The translations under genes and the position numbers were made by a program. A stretch of 64,000 bases of DNA from Desulfobulbaceae bacterium (GTDB taxonomy: Bacteria; Bacteroidota; Ignavibacteria; Kapaibacteriales; UBA2268): the NCBI GenBank assembly GCA_018335795.1, contig JAGXRP010000006.1, forward strand, positions 86,129-150,128. The letters run 5' to 3'. The notes under the pieces are model-generated. The model saw only the letters and a program-made list of their open reading frames with translations, ran no database searches and was not told the origin of the DNA. Position 1 is the first letter of the stretch. Each line of letters starts with the position of its first letter. This document shows positions 1 through 6,982 of this stretch, piece after piece.

Positions 1-1
1 A

Positions 2-175
2 GTTGATGGACAACAAAACTTTTCTGATACTCAAGTAATTGCTGAAAATTTGCTTCTACCCCATTGGTTTTGGGCATTTACTATTTTAGCTTTCTCGGTT
101 TATATTATTTATCTGAGTTTCAAATATGTGCTAACAAAGAAATCACCGAACAAAATCAATGCAGTTGGGGTTTAG
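2..175 (+). CDS. C-terminal fragment of a membrane protein (cut by window start)
   Basis: An open frame enters from the left edge and stops with TAG at 173-175, giving about 57 residues. It contains one clear hydrophobic segment (roughly residues 21-43, rich in F, W, I and Y) followed by a short basic tail with three lysines, typical of a final transmembrane helix with a cytoplasmic end. Too little is present to name a family. Its end overlaps the end of the convergent lipoprotein gene by 33 bases, so the two genes meet tail to tail. That it is a real gene is inferred from the membrane-protein composition. Confidence 0.5.
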   Translation, partial: VDGQQNFSDTQVIAENLLLPHWFWAFTILAFSVYIIYLSFKYVLTKKSPNKINAVGV

Positions 176-1237
176 ACCGACGGGGATTTTTCTGGCGGTG
201 CTATTTCCACTAATTTGAGATATTGTGCCGTTAGTTTGATGATTTTTAGCATTTGCGACCCAAACTGAGCCATCAATTGGCGAAACCGAAAGAGCATAAA
301 GTATATCATTATTATCAGTGGAAATTAGGTTTCCATAAATTCCACTTTGAAAAGCAATAAATGATATAGCAGCGTTGGTTTGAGTCTTGTCAGAGCGCTT
401 TTGGTCAATAAAAAATAATGAATCACCTTGAATTGATAGCGACAATCTGAAAGGATTGCATCGCCAATGTCGCCCTATCGAGTTATCCGATGTATTGATT
501 TCTACGATACCGCCCAAAGAATCGGTTAGAGAAGGTAAATTATAATATGCCGCATATAGCATTTGATTTTTCGGGTTATAGACTACTTCACAGACATTAG
601 GGCCTATTTCGATTTTATTGATTTCAGTTTTTGAATTAATATCAATGACTGAAATCGTTTTCGCATACTCATGATTTGCATTGAAATCGCCATAAGCAGA
701 ATTGGCGACGTAAATTATTCCTGAGCTTTCAAGGCAAATTCCTTCGGGTTGCGGACCAACATCAATCATTTCACCTTTGAACTCAAGCGTTGAACGCTCT
801 ATCAATGCTACTTTGCTTTCAAAAAGCAATGTGCAGTAAATATATTTTGAATCAATTTCCATTTTTCGAGGTCCTGAATTCTCCGGAAGACTGATTCTTT
901 TAATCGTTTTTAAATTTTTGAGATTTATTACCTCGATAAAATTTCCGATTGTGGATGATATATATATGGTATCATTCTCGATTATAATGTCGTTTGCAGT
1001 ATCGCCCAAGCGAAACCCGACATTGCTTTGCGAATACGCTTCAACAACTGTCTTTCCCGAAGCAGTATTGATATAAGTAATTTCCGAATTGTCATAGCCC
1101 ATCAAACCTTCGCACAGAACGAGACAATCGCCATAATTCACTTCGAATTCTTCCGAAATTGCAGGATTACTCGGTGTTTTCACACATGAGGTAATGCCCA
1201 AAATGATTAATAAAATTGAAATTAATTTAGTAATCAT
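143..1237 (-). CDS. BtuG-like beta-propeller surface lipoprotein
   Basis: A 364-residue lipoprotein: hydrophobic signal followed by a lipobox ending at Cys18 (GITSC). The mature part reads as YncE/YVTN-type propeller blades, with repeated patterns such as 'GPQPEGICLESSGIIYVAN' and 'GNLISTDNNDILYALSVSP', each a short strand-turn-strand unit. Known biology: BtuG of Bacteroides is a surface propeller lipoprotein that binds cobalamin and sits on BtuB. Here the gene is the last of four behind a cobalamin riboswitch, and its start overlaps the preceding gene by 4 bases, so translation is probably coupled. I infer a B12-capture role from fold plus context. Another ligand-binding YncE protein is the alternative. 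Confidence 0.72.
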   Translation of the reverse strand: MITKLISILLIILGITSCVKTPSNPAISEEFEVNYGDCLVLCEGLMGYDNSEITYINTASGKTVVEAYSQSNVGFRLGDTANDIIIENDTIYISSTIGNFIEVINLKNLKTIKRISLPENSGPRKMEIDSKYIYCTLLFESKVALIERSTLEFKGEMIDVGPQPEGICLESSGIIYVANSAYGDFNANHEYAKTISVIDINSKTEINKIEIGPNVCEVVYNPKNQMLYAAYYNLPSLTDSLGGIVEINTSDNSIGRHWRCNPFRLSLSIQGDSLFFIDQKRSDKTQTNAAISFIAFQSGIYGNLISTDNNDILYALSVSPIDGSVWVANAKNHQTNGTISQISGNSTARKIPVGLNPNCIDFVR

Positions 1238-2154
1238 AGTTTGACAAATTTGTAAATTGATAAAATTTGACCTTGTGAATCTGCTATTTGCATTAAGTAA
1301 ATGCCTGAACTATAGCCGCTAATTGGAATTTGCAAATAATCGCTAAAATTGTGAGAATTTACTTTACGACCATACATATCAAAAACTGATGCAATTAAAT
1401 TAATATTAGATTCATTGCTAATAACTTGAATATAATCATAGTTAGAATGAATTGTAAAATCATATTTATTATCAAATTGGATAATACTTGCCAATGATTC
1501 ATCGGCTAAATAACGGGCTGAAACTGCGTCCAAATCAAATCCTGAGAGAATATGTTCGGGATTATAATATTTGTGTTTTGTGTCCAATGTTAAAATAATG
1601 TCAGTAAAATCTGTGAGTTTAATATGAGTGATGAACGACAAGCCCACGTCATCTAAATCGAAAGCATCGCCACCACATGCAGGATGAATGAATGGGTCTT
1701 TTGTGCCAATAACCGGAGTTAATCCTGCCAAGCCTTCCAAAGTTTCAGTATCATATGGAAACTCGATAAAATGTATTCCATCTTGGCTAACAGCAACCTT
1801 TGCAGGTTCAGCGAAAATCCCTTTATTTATTGGATTCAAAAAGGCATTTTCAAATATAATGAAATCATATCCGGGACCGTTAAACAATGCTTTACCCTTG
1901 AAACCAACTATGATTTCGCCGCCAATACCAATCGGAAGCACATCTGCAGTGGCTGAAGCCGGCACCTGCAAACTTGCTTTGTCGGAGGGCGGTCCGAAAA
2001 TATTTTCAGGGAAATGACTTTGCCATTCATACTCTTCAATGTAAACACCCGGTGTGAATTGATAAACTGTATCAATGAAGCCTTGCTCATATTCCTGCGA
2101 AAACAACATAAAAGGTATAAAAATGAATAATATTATTGAAAAATAGATTCTCAT
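1234..2154 (-). CDS. Exported beta-sandwich cell-surface protein of the B12 locus, T9SS substrate
   Basis: 306 residues with a signal peptide (cleavage after about residue 20, ...LFSQ). The central domain (about 25-215) has the pattern of a widespread 'cell surface protein' family: a hydrophobic stretch GPGYDFIIFENAF, then 'VAVSQDGIHFIEFP' and a late 'GFDLDAVSARY'. The last 75 residues form a T9SS type A sorting module (VFDMYGRKV... SGIYLMQIADSQG), so it should be carried across the outer membrane. It overlaps the genes on both sides by 4 bases, which ties it to the riboswitch operon. Surface proteins adjacent to BtuB in Bacteroidota can bind cobalamin, so an accessory B12-binding or docking role is inferred and not proven. 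Confidence 0.65.
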   Translation of the reverse strand: MRIYFSIILFIFIPFMLFSQEYEQGFIDTVYQFTPGVYIEEYEWQSHFPENIFGPPSDKASLQVPASATADVLPIGIGGEIIVGFKGKALFNGPGYDFIIFENAFLNPINKGIFAEPAKVAVSQDGIHFIEFPYDTETLEGLAGLTPVIGTKDPFIHPACGGDAFDLDDVGLSFITHIKLTDFTDIILTLDTKHKYYNPEHILSGFDLDAVSARYLADESLASIIQFDNKYDFTIHSNYDYIQVISNESNINLIASVFDMYGRKVNSHNFSDYLQIPISGYSSGIYLMQIADSQGQILSIYKFVKL

Positions 2155-4094
2155 TGATTTTCTCCGTAAATGAATTGCAAAGATGCTCTGAAGATTCTGC
2201 CCGGCATGGGATAATTTTTGATGATTTCAAAATCGGTATCAAACAGATTTTTCACATCAAAACGCAATTGAAATGCGTATTGCTCGAAATTAAATTTCCT
2301 CGTCAATGAAACATCATAAATCAAATAATTATCAATTATCGAGCTGTGATTATTGTCACGTAGTGAATATGCAAAAGATGAGTAATTAAGCGTGTTGCCG
2401 AGCACGAAATCTTTATAAGTAACAAACAAAGTCAAGCCCAAACTTTCTTGCGGAAAGTACGGCAGTAGCTTGTCATAGTTTGGGGATTCGAGTTGTTTGT
2501 CAATCACATTCATACGAGTGTAAGCAAAACTATACGAGAGCAAATTATCGAATAAAATCCCGCTCAAATCCAATTCAAAACCGTATGAATCAACTTTTCC
2601 AACATTTTGAGCACTCCATTGAACCGGCGATTTCGGCACTGAAAGTATCATATCGGTAGTATTGATGTAAAACACATTGCTTTGGATATTAAAATACTCA
2701 CTCATTTGTGCTCTGGCACCAAGGTTCACAGAAGTCGAACGCTCGGGCTTTAAATCGGAATTGCCATAATTCAAATAGTACAATTCATTGAAGGAAGGCA
2801 CTCGAAAATTATACGAAATATTAATTGGAATTTCAACCGCACCATCGAATGGCATTAATATCACGCCCAAAAATGGCGACAAAGCGGATGAATTATCGCT
2901 GAACATATCCAATCTCGTAGCCGCAACAACTCGCAAATAGTCTGAAATTTGACGAAATTCAGATGTCAATCCAAGGGAAAATCCACTTCGCTCAACTTCT
3001 CCGCCGAGAGTCTTGTCAAGCATATCGCCTGTCAACTGCGAATGAAATAGTTCAGTTGAGAAATTCAAATCAAAATATTTTTTTTTCAATCGTAAATTAC
3101 CTGAAAAAGTCAAATCGTTTGTGTAGAAATTTGTGTTGCCGGAATAGTCGAGTGGTACGTATTTGCTGTCGGCAAAATGATTTTCAGAATATTTATACGA
3201 AAGAGATGATTTTAAAAACATAGATTCGGAAAATAGCTTAGAATAATTAATGCTCGTAATTGAGTAAAATTCCTCGCTACGTGCTGTAAGCGATTCTATG
3301 CTTCCTTGCAATATTGCACCAGGCACACCTTTATCGGTAATATTTGTTATTGATGATAATCGCAAATGGCTGGATGAATCGAGCGAAAAGCCTGAAATTA
3401 GCCCAAAAGAGTAAGATGAGTAATCAGCATTTACGCGGTGATAATTATATTTTTTGCCGTATTGATTGATATTTAAACTATAATCGCCGTTTGTAGTCCG
3501 ATATTCCCCAAATGCCGAAATATTTAATCTGCTCAAATTAGTTCCGCCGCTCAGACTGAGGAGGCGCTCACCGAAACTACCTATATTGGTGATGAACTTG
3601 GTTGATTGCATATTATAATTACTTCCAAAATCAATCACTCCTCCCATTGCATTGCTACCGTGCATAGCGGACATTCCTCCGCTCGTGGTAAGAATTCGGT
3701 CAATCAAAGCGACCGGAATCACGTTCAAATCAATCATACCGTTCTGCGAGGAATTAAGTTTTATGCCGTCAAGCATTATCACAGTTTGCGATGCCATGCT
3801 ACCACGCATAGATATTGTTTTGATTCCACCCAAGCCACCGTAATCTCGGATTTTAATCCCGGGAGTAAAATTCAATATTTCGGAAATTTGCATAGGCATG
3901 ATTTTATTAATGAATTCTGCATTGATAACGCTTGTACCGGAAAAAACCGCCAAGGGTGTCATGATATCTCTCGTCGCAACTACAGAAATAGTCGGGAACA
4001 CAACTCTCGAACTGTCGTTTTCTATGGATTCGCCTGCAATAGAATTCCCATAAGAAAAGAAAAACTGCATTAGCGATATAATAAGAAACTTCAT
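2151..4094 (-). CDS. btuB: TonB-dependent outer-membrane receptor, BtuB-like
   Basis: A TonB-dependent receptor of about 647 residues, predicted to import cobalamin into the periplasm. After a signal peptide (MKFLIISLMQFFFSYGNSIAG) comes a plug domain with the usual landmarks: 'TISVVATRD' region, 'ISEILNFTPGIKIRDYGG', 'SMRGSMASQTVIMLDGIKLN' and 'AMHGSNAMGGVIDF'. The remaining 450 or so residues are a 22-strand-type barrel ending in 'PGRIFRASLQFIYG'. I prefer the ATG at 4094 because it puts the signal peptide at the N-terminus. An upstream ATG at 4142 adds 16 unneeded residues. The size is close to BtuB and smaller than SusC receptors. Cobalamin specificity is inferred from the riboswitch. Confidence 0.85.
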   Translation of the reverse strand: MKFLIISLMQFFFSYGNSIAGESIENDSSRVVFPTISVVATRDIMTPLAVFSGTSVINAEFINKIMPMQISEILNFTPGIKIRDYGGLGGIKTISMRGSMASQTVIMLDGIKLNSSQNGMIDLNVIPVALIDRILTTSGGMSAMHGSNAMGGVIDFGSNYNMQSTKFITNIGSFGERLLSLSGGTNLSRLNISAFGEYRTTNGDYSLNINQYGKKYNYHRVNADYSSYSFGLISGFSLDSSSHLRLSSITNITDKGVPGAILQGSIESLTARSEEFYSITSINYSKLFSESMFLKSSLSYKYSENHFADSKYVPLDYSGNTNFYTNDLTFSGNLRLKKKYFDLNFSTELFHSQLTGDMLDKTLGGEVERSGFSLGLTSEFRQISDYLRVVAATRLDMFSDNSSALSPFLGVILMPFDGAVEIPINISYNFRVPSFNELYYLNYGNSDLKPERSTSVNLGARAQMSEYFNIQSNVFYINTTDMILSVPKSPVQWSAQNVGKVDSYGFELDLSGILFDNLLSYSFAYTRMNVIDKQLESPNYDKLLPYFPQESLGLTLFVTYKDFVLGNTLNYSSFAYSLRDNNHSSIIDNYLIYDVSLTRKFNFEQYAFQLRFDVKNLFDTDFEIIKNYPMPGRIFRASLQFIYGENQ

Positions 4095-4153
4095 GCACAA
4101 GGCTTTTGAAGAAAATACTTTATCAATAATGCAGTTTAACATTTTAATACCAT

Positions 4154-6523
4154 TTACTTGACAATAGTCAAGGGCTGTGTTTTGCTGATTTTACCGTCTG
4201 AAACCGTAATATAATATGCTCCTGATGCCAAATTCTCGATTGGGAGCACCAAATGAATCATATTATTTGATGGAATAATATTTTCCAACGAAAAGACAAA
4301 TTGACCGAATTGGTTAAATATATCCACTCTGATATTCGACATATTGTACCTTTCATCGTTTAGAACTATAGCCAAACTACCGTTTGTTGGATTAGGATAA
4401 ATCAAATCACTATTGACATTTCTTGGATTCGTTTCAACAGATACCGGATTAGTATTAACGAAAATCACTTCGCTTGAGTAAGCCCCGTCAGACTCATACG
4501 GCGTGACGAAAAGTACTGATAGAGGTTTGGCATCATCCAATACCATATCTACTTGTTCAACTTTATATCTAAGCAATATGATTTCTTCTAGATAAACTTG
4601 TTCATTAAAATCGTCCATTGATAAAGTCCTAATATCGCTATTATAAGTAGGAACCAAAATCATATCGAACAAAGCGTAAGGTTGTCCGGGGTATCCGGAA
4701 CCAATTGTACCAAGTTTTGTTGATTTAGAAGTATTATCGCTTAGGAAAAGCTGATGAAGAGCATAATCATCTTTTGAAGTGACAAAAAGCGATTGCAAAT
4801 ATTGCGAAAATAGTAAATGATTCGCATTCAATCCAACATCTACAGCATTGTCGAGAGTAAAATGTTCCATATGTTTAATAGCACCGAACAAAAGTTGAGA
4901 TTCGGAACTTGATTCATTTTTATTTGTCAAAATAGCCAAACTAATTATTGGCTTGGGATTTCCTTCAACAAAATGAGGATAATACATGATATCACGAACG
5001 TGCATACCTGCATAAACTCGTTGTATAACCGAATTTGACTGTAAATTAATCACTAACACAGAATCCCCACCATCAAAATGGACAGCTGCCAATAAATGAG
5101 AACCAGCTAAATCAAGTGCTATTGCATCAATTGGGACTATTTCCGGGTCGTCTATAGTAAAATCATCCAAATTATACGAAGCTATATAGTTATAATGAGG
5201 GATGTAGATTGTGCGGTTTTCGCCATCAATAGCCGGTTTGAATGGCTCTTTCAAGCTGCCTAAAGGAAAAGTATATTTATTTGTACTGACGCCTTCTTTA
5301 TCAATTGTCCACCATGAAGGAGATTGGGAATCGTCACCGAGGCAAAAGACGTGATACAATTCCTGCACATCATCATAATATGAGCCTATTGGTCTGATGC
5401 CAACTAAGGGATAGGAAACAATTGCTTCATCAAATGGTGATTCATCTGTGAATTTATTTATAGTTATATAATTTGCACTTGAATATGATTCATCGTAAGA
5501 TGCCAACATAAAGAGGTATTCATTGAGAGGAAGAACAGTTTCGATTTTCTCACTATATTCACCGGAAATTAACTCTACACAACCTGTTTGGAGATTTATA
5601 ACACGTACATCGCCTTGATAAGTGGCTACATACAATTTACCTTCTGAAACAAAAATATCTCGTGGACCATTGAATGCAATTGTACCTGTATAAAATGTTC
5701 TGGTTTCATGAGTTTCTACGTCAATCTCGACAATTTTATGGTCTCCATTGACTGAGACATACAATTTGCCATTATTGAATATCATATGGTTAGGACTTTT
5801 CCCGACAATAACTTCGTCCTCTAAATCAAAACTAAACATATGGTTAATAGCGCCATATTGGACAACTCCGTTTGCTTCTCCGTAAGGACCATTAGACAAC
5901 ATTGCTATCGAAATGCCTTTTGTGGATTGGTAGTAAACTGATTGCATTACGTTTTCTTTGGCAGTAACACTTTGCAAGACTTGCCCCGAAGTTAAATTCA
6001 AAACATCAAGTTTGCCTACTTGGTCGGCTCCCGGGGTTACGGTCAACAAAAGGTGCCCACCAGCTAAAGCAACAGAAGTAGCATTGATAAAGGCTACCTG
6101 GTCATCGTGAATATCAAAATCAATCATATCGAAGGCTTTGATGACTCCTTCGAAAGGTATATAAACTACATCGTTAGCCCAATCGAAACCCGGACGAAAA
6201 ACTTCTACACCGCTGGGAAATTTGAAGAATGAGTCAAAGTCAAATTTCTTCTCAGCTTTGAAGATGATTTCCCCCATTTCTTCGGACTCTTTGATTATCC
6301 ACCACGATGGATACTCGTCGCCTTCGTCAAGCAGACCATTGTAATTTGCATCTTTTCCGGCACAAAAAACATGAGTCGTGCCATCGTTCGGGGATTTGAC
6401 AATATGAACCGGAGTGTATCCTACTCCTACCATATCGTAATAAGAATACCCCTGTGCTGATAAAGGTGACTCAGATGCAAAAAGTATGACCAATATAGCA
6501 GCAAAATAATAGAATTTAGCCAT
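4154..6523 (-). CDS. Tandem beta-propeller T9SS protein, first gene after the cobalamin riboswitch
   Basis: 789 residues: signal peptide 1-24 (...PLSAQ), two homologous halves (about 28-345 and 370-680) and a T9SS type A sorting module from about 708 (IYPNPTNGS... ASGAYYITVSDGK). The halves share landmarks in the same order: HVFCAGKD/HVFCLGDD with SWWIIK/SWWTID, YIPFEGVIKAFD/YIPHYNYIASYN, ALAGGHLLLTV/DLAGSHLLAAV and GAINHMFSF/GAIKHMEHF. Blade-like strands and DVRVINLQTG-type turns suggest two YncE-like propellers made by an internal duplication. It is directly downstream of the riboswitch and upstream of the BtuB-like receptor. I infer a surface B12-binding protein that is not lipid-anchored like BtuG. 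The sequence does not prove ligand binding. Confidence 0.7.
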   Translation of the reverse strand: MAKFYYFAAILVILFASESPLSAQGYSYYDMVGVGYTPVHIVKSPNDGTTHVFCAGKDANYNGLLDEGDEYPSWWIIKESEEMGEIIFKAEKKFDFDSFFKFPSGVEVFRPGFDWANDVVYIPFEGVIKAFDMIDFDIHDDQVAFINATSVALAGGHLLLTVTPGADQVGKLDVLNLTSGQVLQSVTAKENVMQSVYYQSTKGISIAMLSNGPYGEANGVVQYGAINHMFSFDLEDEVIVGKSPNHMIFNNGKLYVSVNGDHKIVEIDVETHETRTFYTGTIAFNGPRDIFVSEGKLYVATYQGDVRVINLQTGCVELISGEYSEKIETVLPLNEYLFMLASYDESYSSANYITINKFTDESPFDEAIVSYPLVGIRPIGSYYDDVQELYHVFCLGDDSQSPSWWTIDKEGVSTNKYTFPLGSLKEPFKPAIDGENRTIYIPHYNYIASYNLDDFTIDDPEIVPIDAIALDLAGSHLLAAVHFDGGDSVLVINLQSNSVIQRVYAGMHVRDIMYYPHFVEGNPKPIISLAILTNKNESSSESQLLFGAIKHMEHFTLDNAVDVGLNANHLLFSQYLQSLFVTSKDDYALHQLFLSDNTSKSTKLGTIGSGYPGQPYALFDMILVPTYNSDIRTLSMDDFNEQVYLEEIILLRYKVEQVDMVLDDAKPLSVLFVTPYESDGAYSSEVIFVNTNPVSVETNPRNVNSDLIYPNPTNGSLAIVLNDERYNMSNIRVDIFNQFGQFVFSLENIIPSNNMIHLVLPIENLASGAYYITVSDGKISKTQPLTIVK

Positions 6524-6606
6524 AGTAACTCCTAAAAGTTTATATAAAATTTTTTCGTAAGAAAAATCGGTAAGTCATTTCGATGTGGCGGTACCAATTT
6601 CTCATT

Positions 6607-6626
6607 ACGTTTGTTTACGCAAACGC
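6607..6626 (-). promoter_or_regulatory. Hairpin downstream of the B12 aptamer, possible expression platform
   Basis: On the minus strand GCGTTTG and CAAACGT form a 7-bp stem (one G-U pair) with a 6-base loop. It follows the aptamer and precedes the first operon gene by about 84 bases. No run of T follows it. A role in switching is inferred from position only. Confidence 0.4.
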
Positions 6627-6654
6627 TGTGTCAAATTACACTCCAATGAGTATC

Positions 6655-6822
6655 GTTAAGTCTGTCTTCTGGCTTCGGTATCATCCTTTGCAACTTGCCT
6701 TCCCACCTAATCCGGTAGTGGCTGTCTTCCGACATAAGTTGCATCGTACTCCGTTACAGCGGCGTAACCGCACAGGATTCTCACCTGTTTCCGAAAAACA
6801 TTTTCATGTTTTATCACTTAAC
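6655..6822 (-). promoter_or_regulatory. Cobalamin riboswitch (AdoCbl-type)
   Basis: On the minus strand the leader carries the class hallmarks: GGAAACAGGTGAGAATCCTG, then the C-G-rich GCCGCTGTAACGG region, GGAAGACAGCCACT, and near the 3' end GAAGCCAGAAGAC. A closing P1 helix is visible: GTTAAGTG (around 6815-6822) pairs with ACTTAAC (6655-6661). It lies about 130 bases upstream of the tandem-propeller gene, so it should repress the four-gene uptake operon when cobalamin is plentiful. A further hairpin at 6607-6626, between aptamer and gene, could be part of the expression platform. It has no U-tract, so translational control is more likely than termination. Confidence 0.93.
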
Positions 6823-6830
6823 GACGCATA

Positions 6831-6838
6831 CAAATATA
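6831..6838 (-). promoter_or_regulatory. Bacteroidota-type -7 element (TATATTTG) for the B12 operon
   Basis: TATATTTG matches the TAnnTTTG -7 consensus of Bacteroidota sigma-ABfr promoters and lies 9 bases before the 5' strand of the riboswitch P1 helix, where a transcript start is expected. A TTG at the ideal -33 spacing is not evident, so the match is partial. Confidence 0.5.
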
Positions 6839-6982
6839 AACAAATTTGTAATTATTTTGCGTTTAATTTGTTTATAACAATGTTGAAAAGCAAATTTTTC
6901 TTTTGGTAATTTGAATAAATGCACTTACTTTGAAATTTGCTAAATTTAGAAAATGAAGTTTTTATTTTTAAATGGTATCAAT

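Noticed and set aside
3606-4073. 155-codon open frame antisense to the TonB receptor
   Set aside because: Histidine-rich, low-complexity translation without any domain; a shadow of the receptor's plug codons.
6583-6909. 108-codon open frame on the plus strand
   Set aside because: It runs antisense across the cobalamin riboswitch, and its sequence is explained by the conserved RNA.
6925-6932. TTACTTTG as a -7 promoter element for the S9 peptidase
   Set aside because: Spacing inside the motif does not fit TAnnTTTG, and no -33 element is evident.
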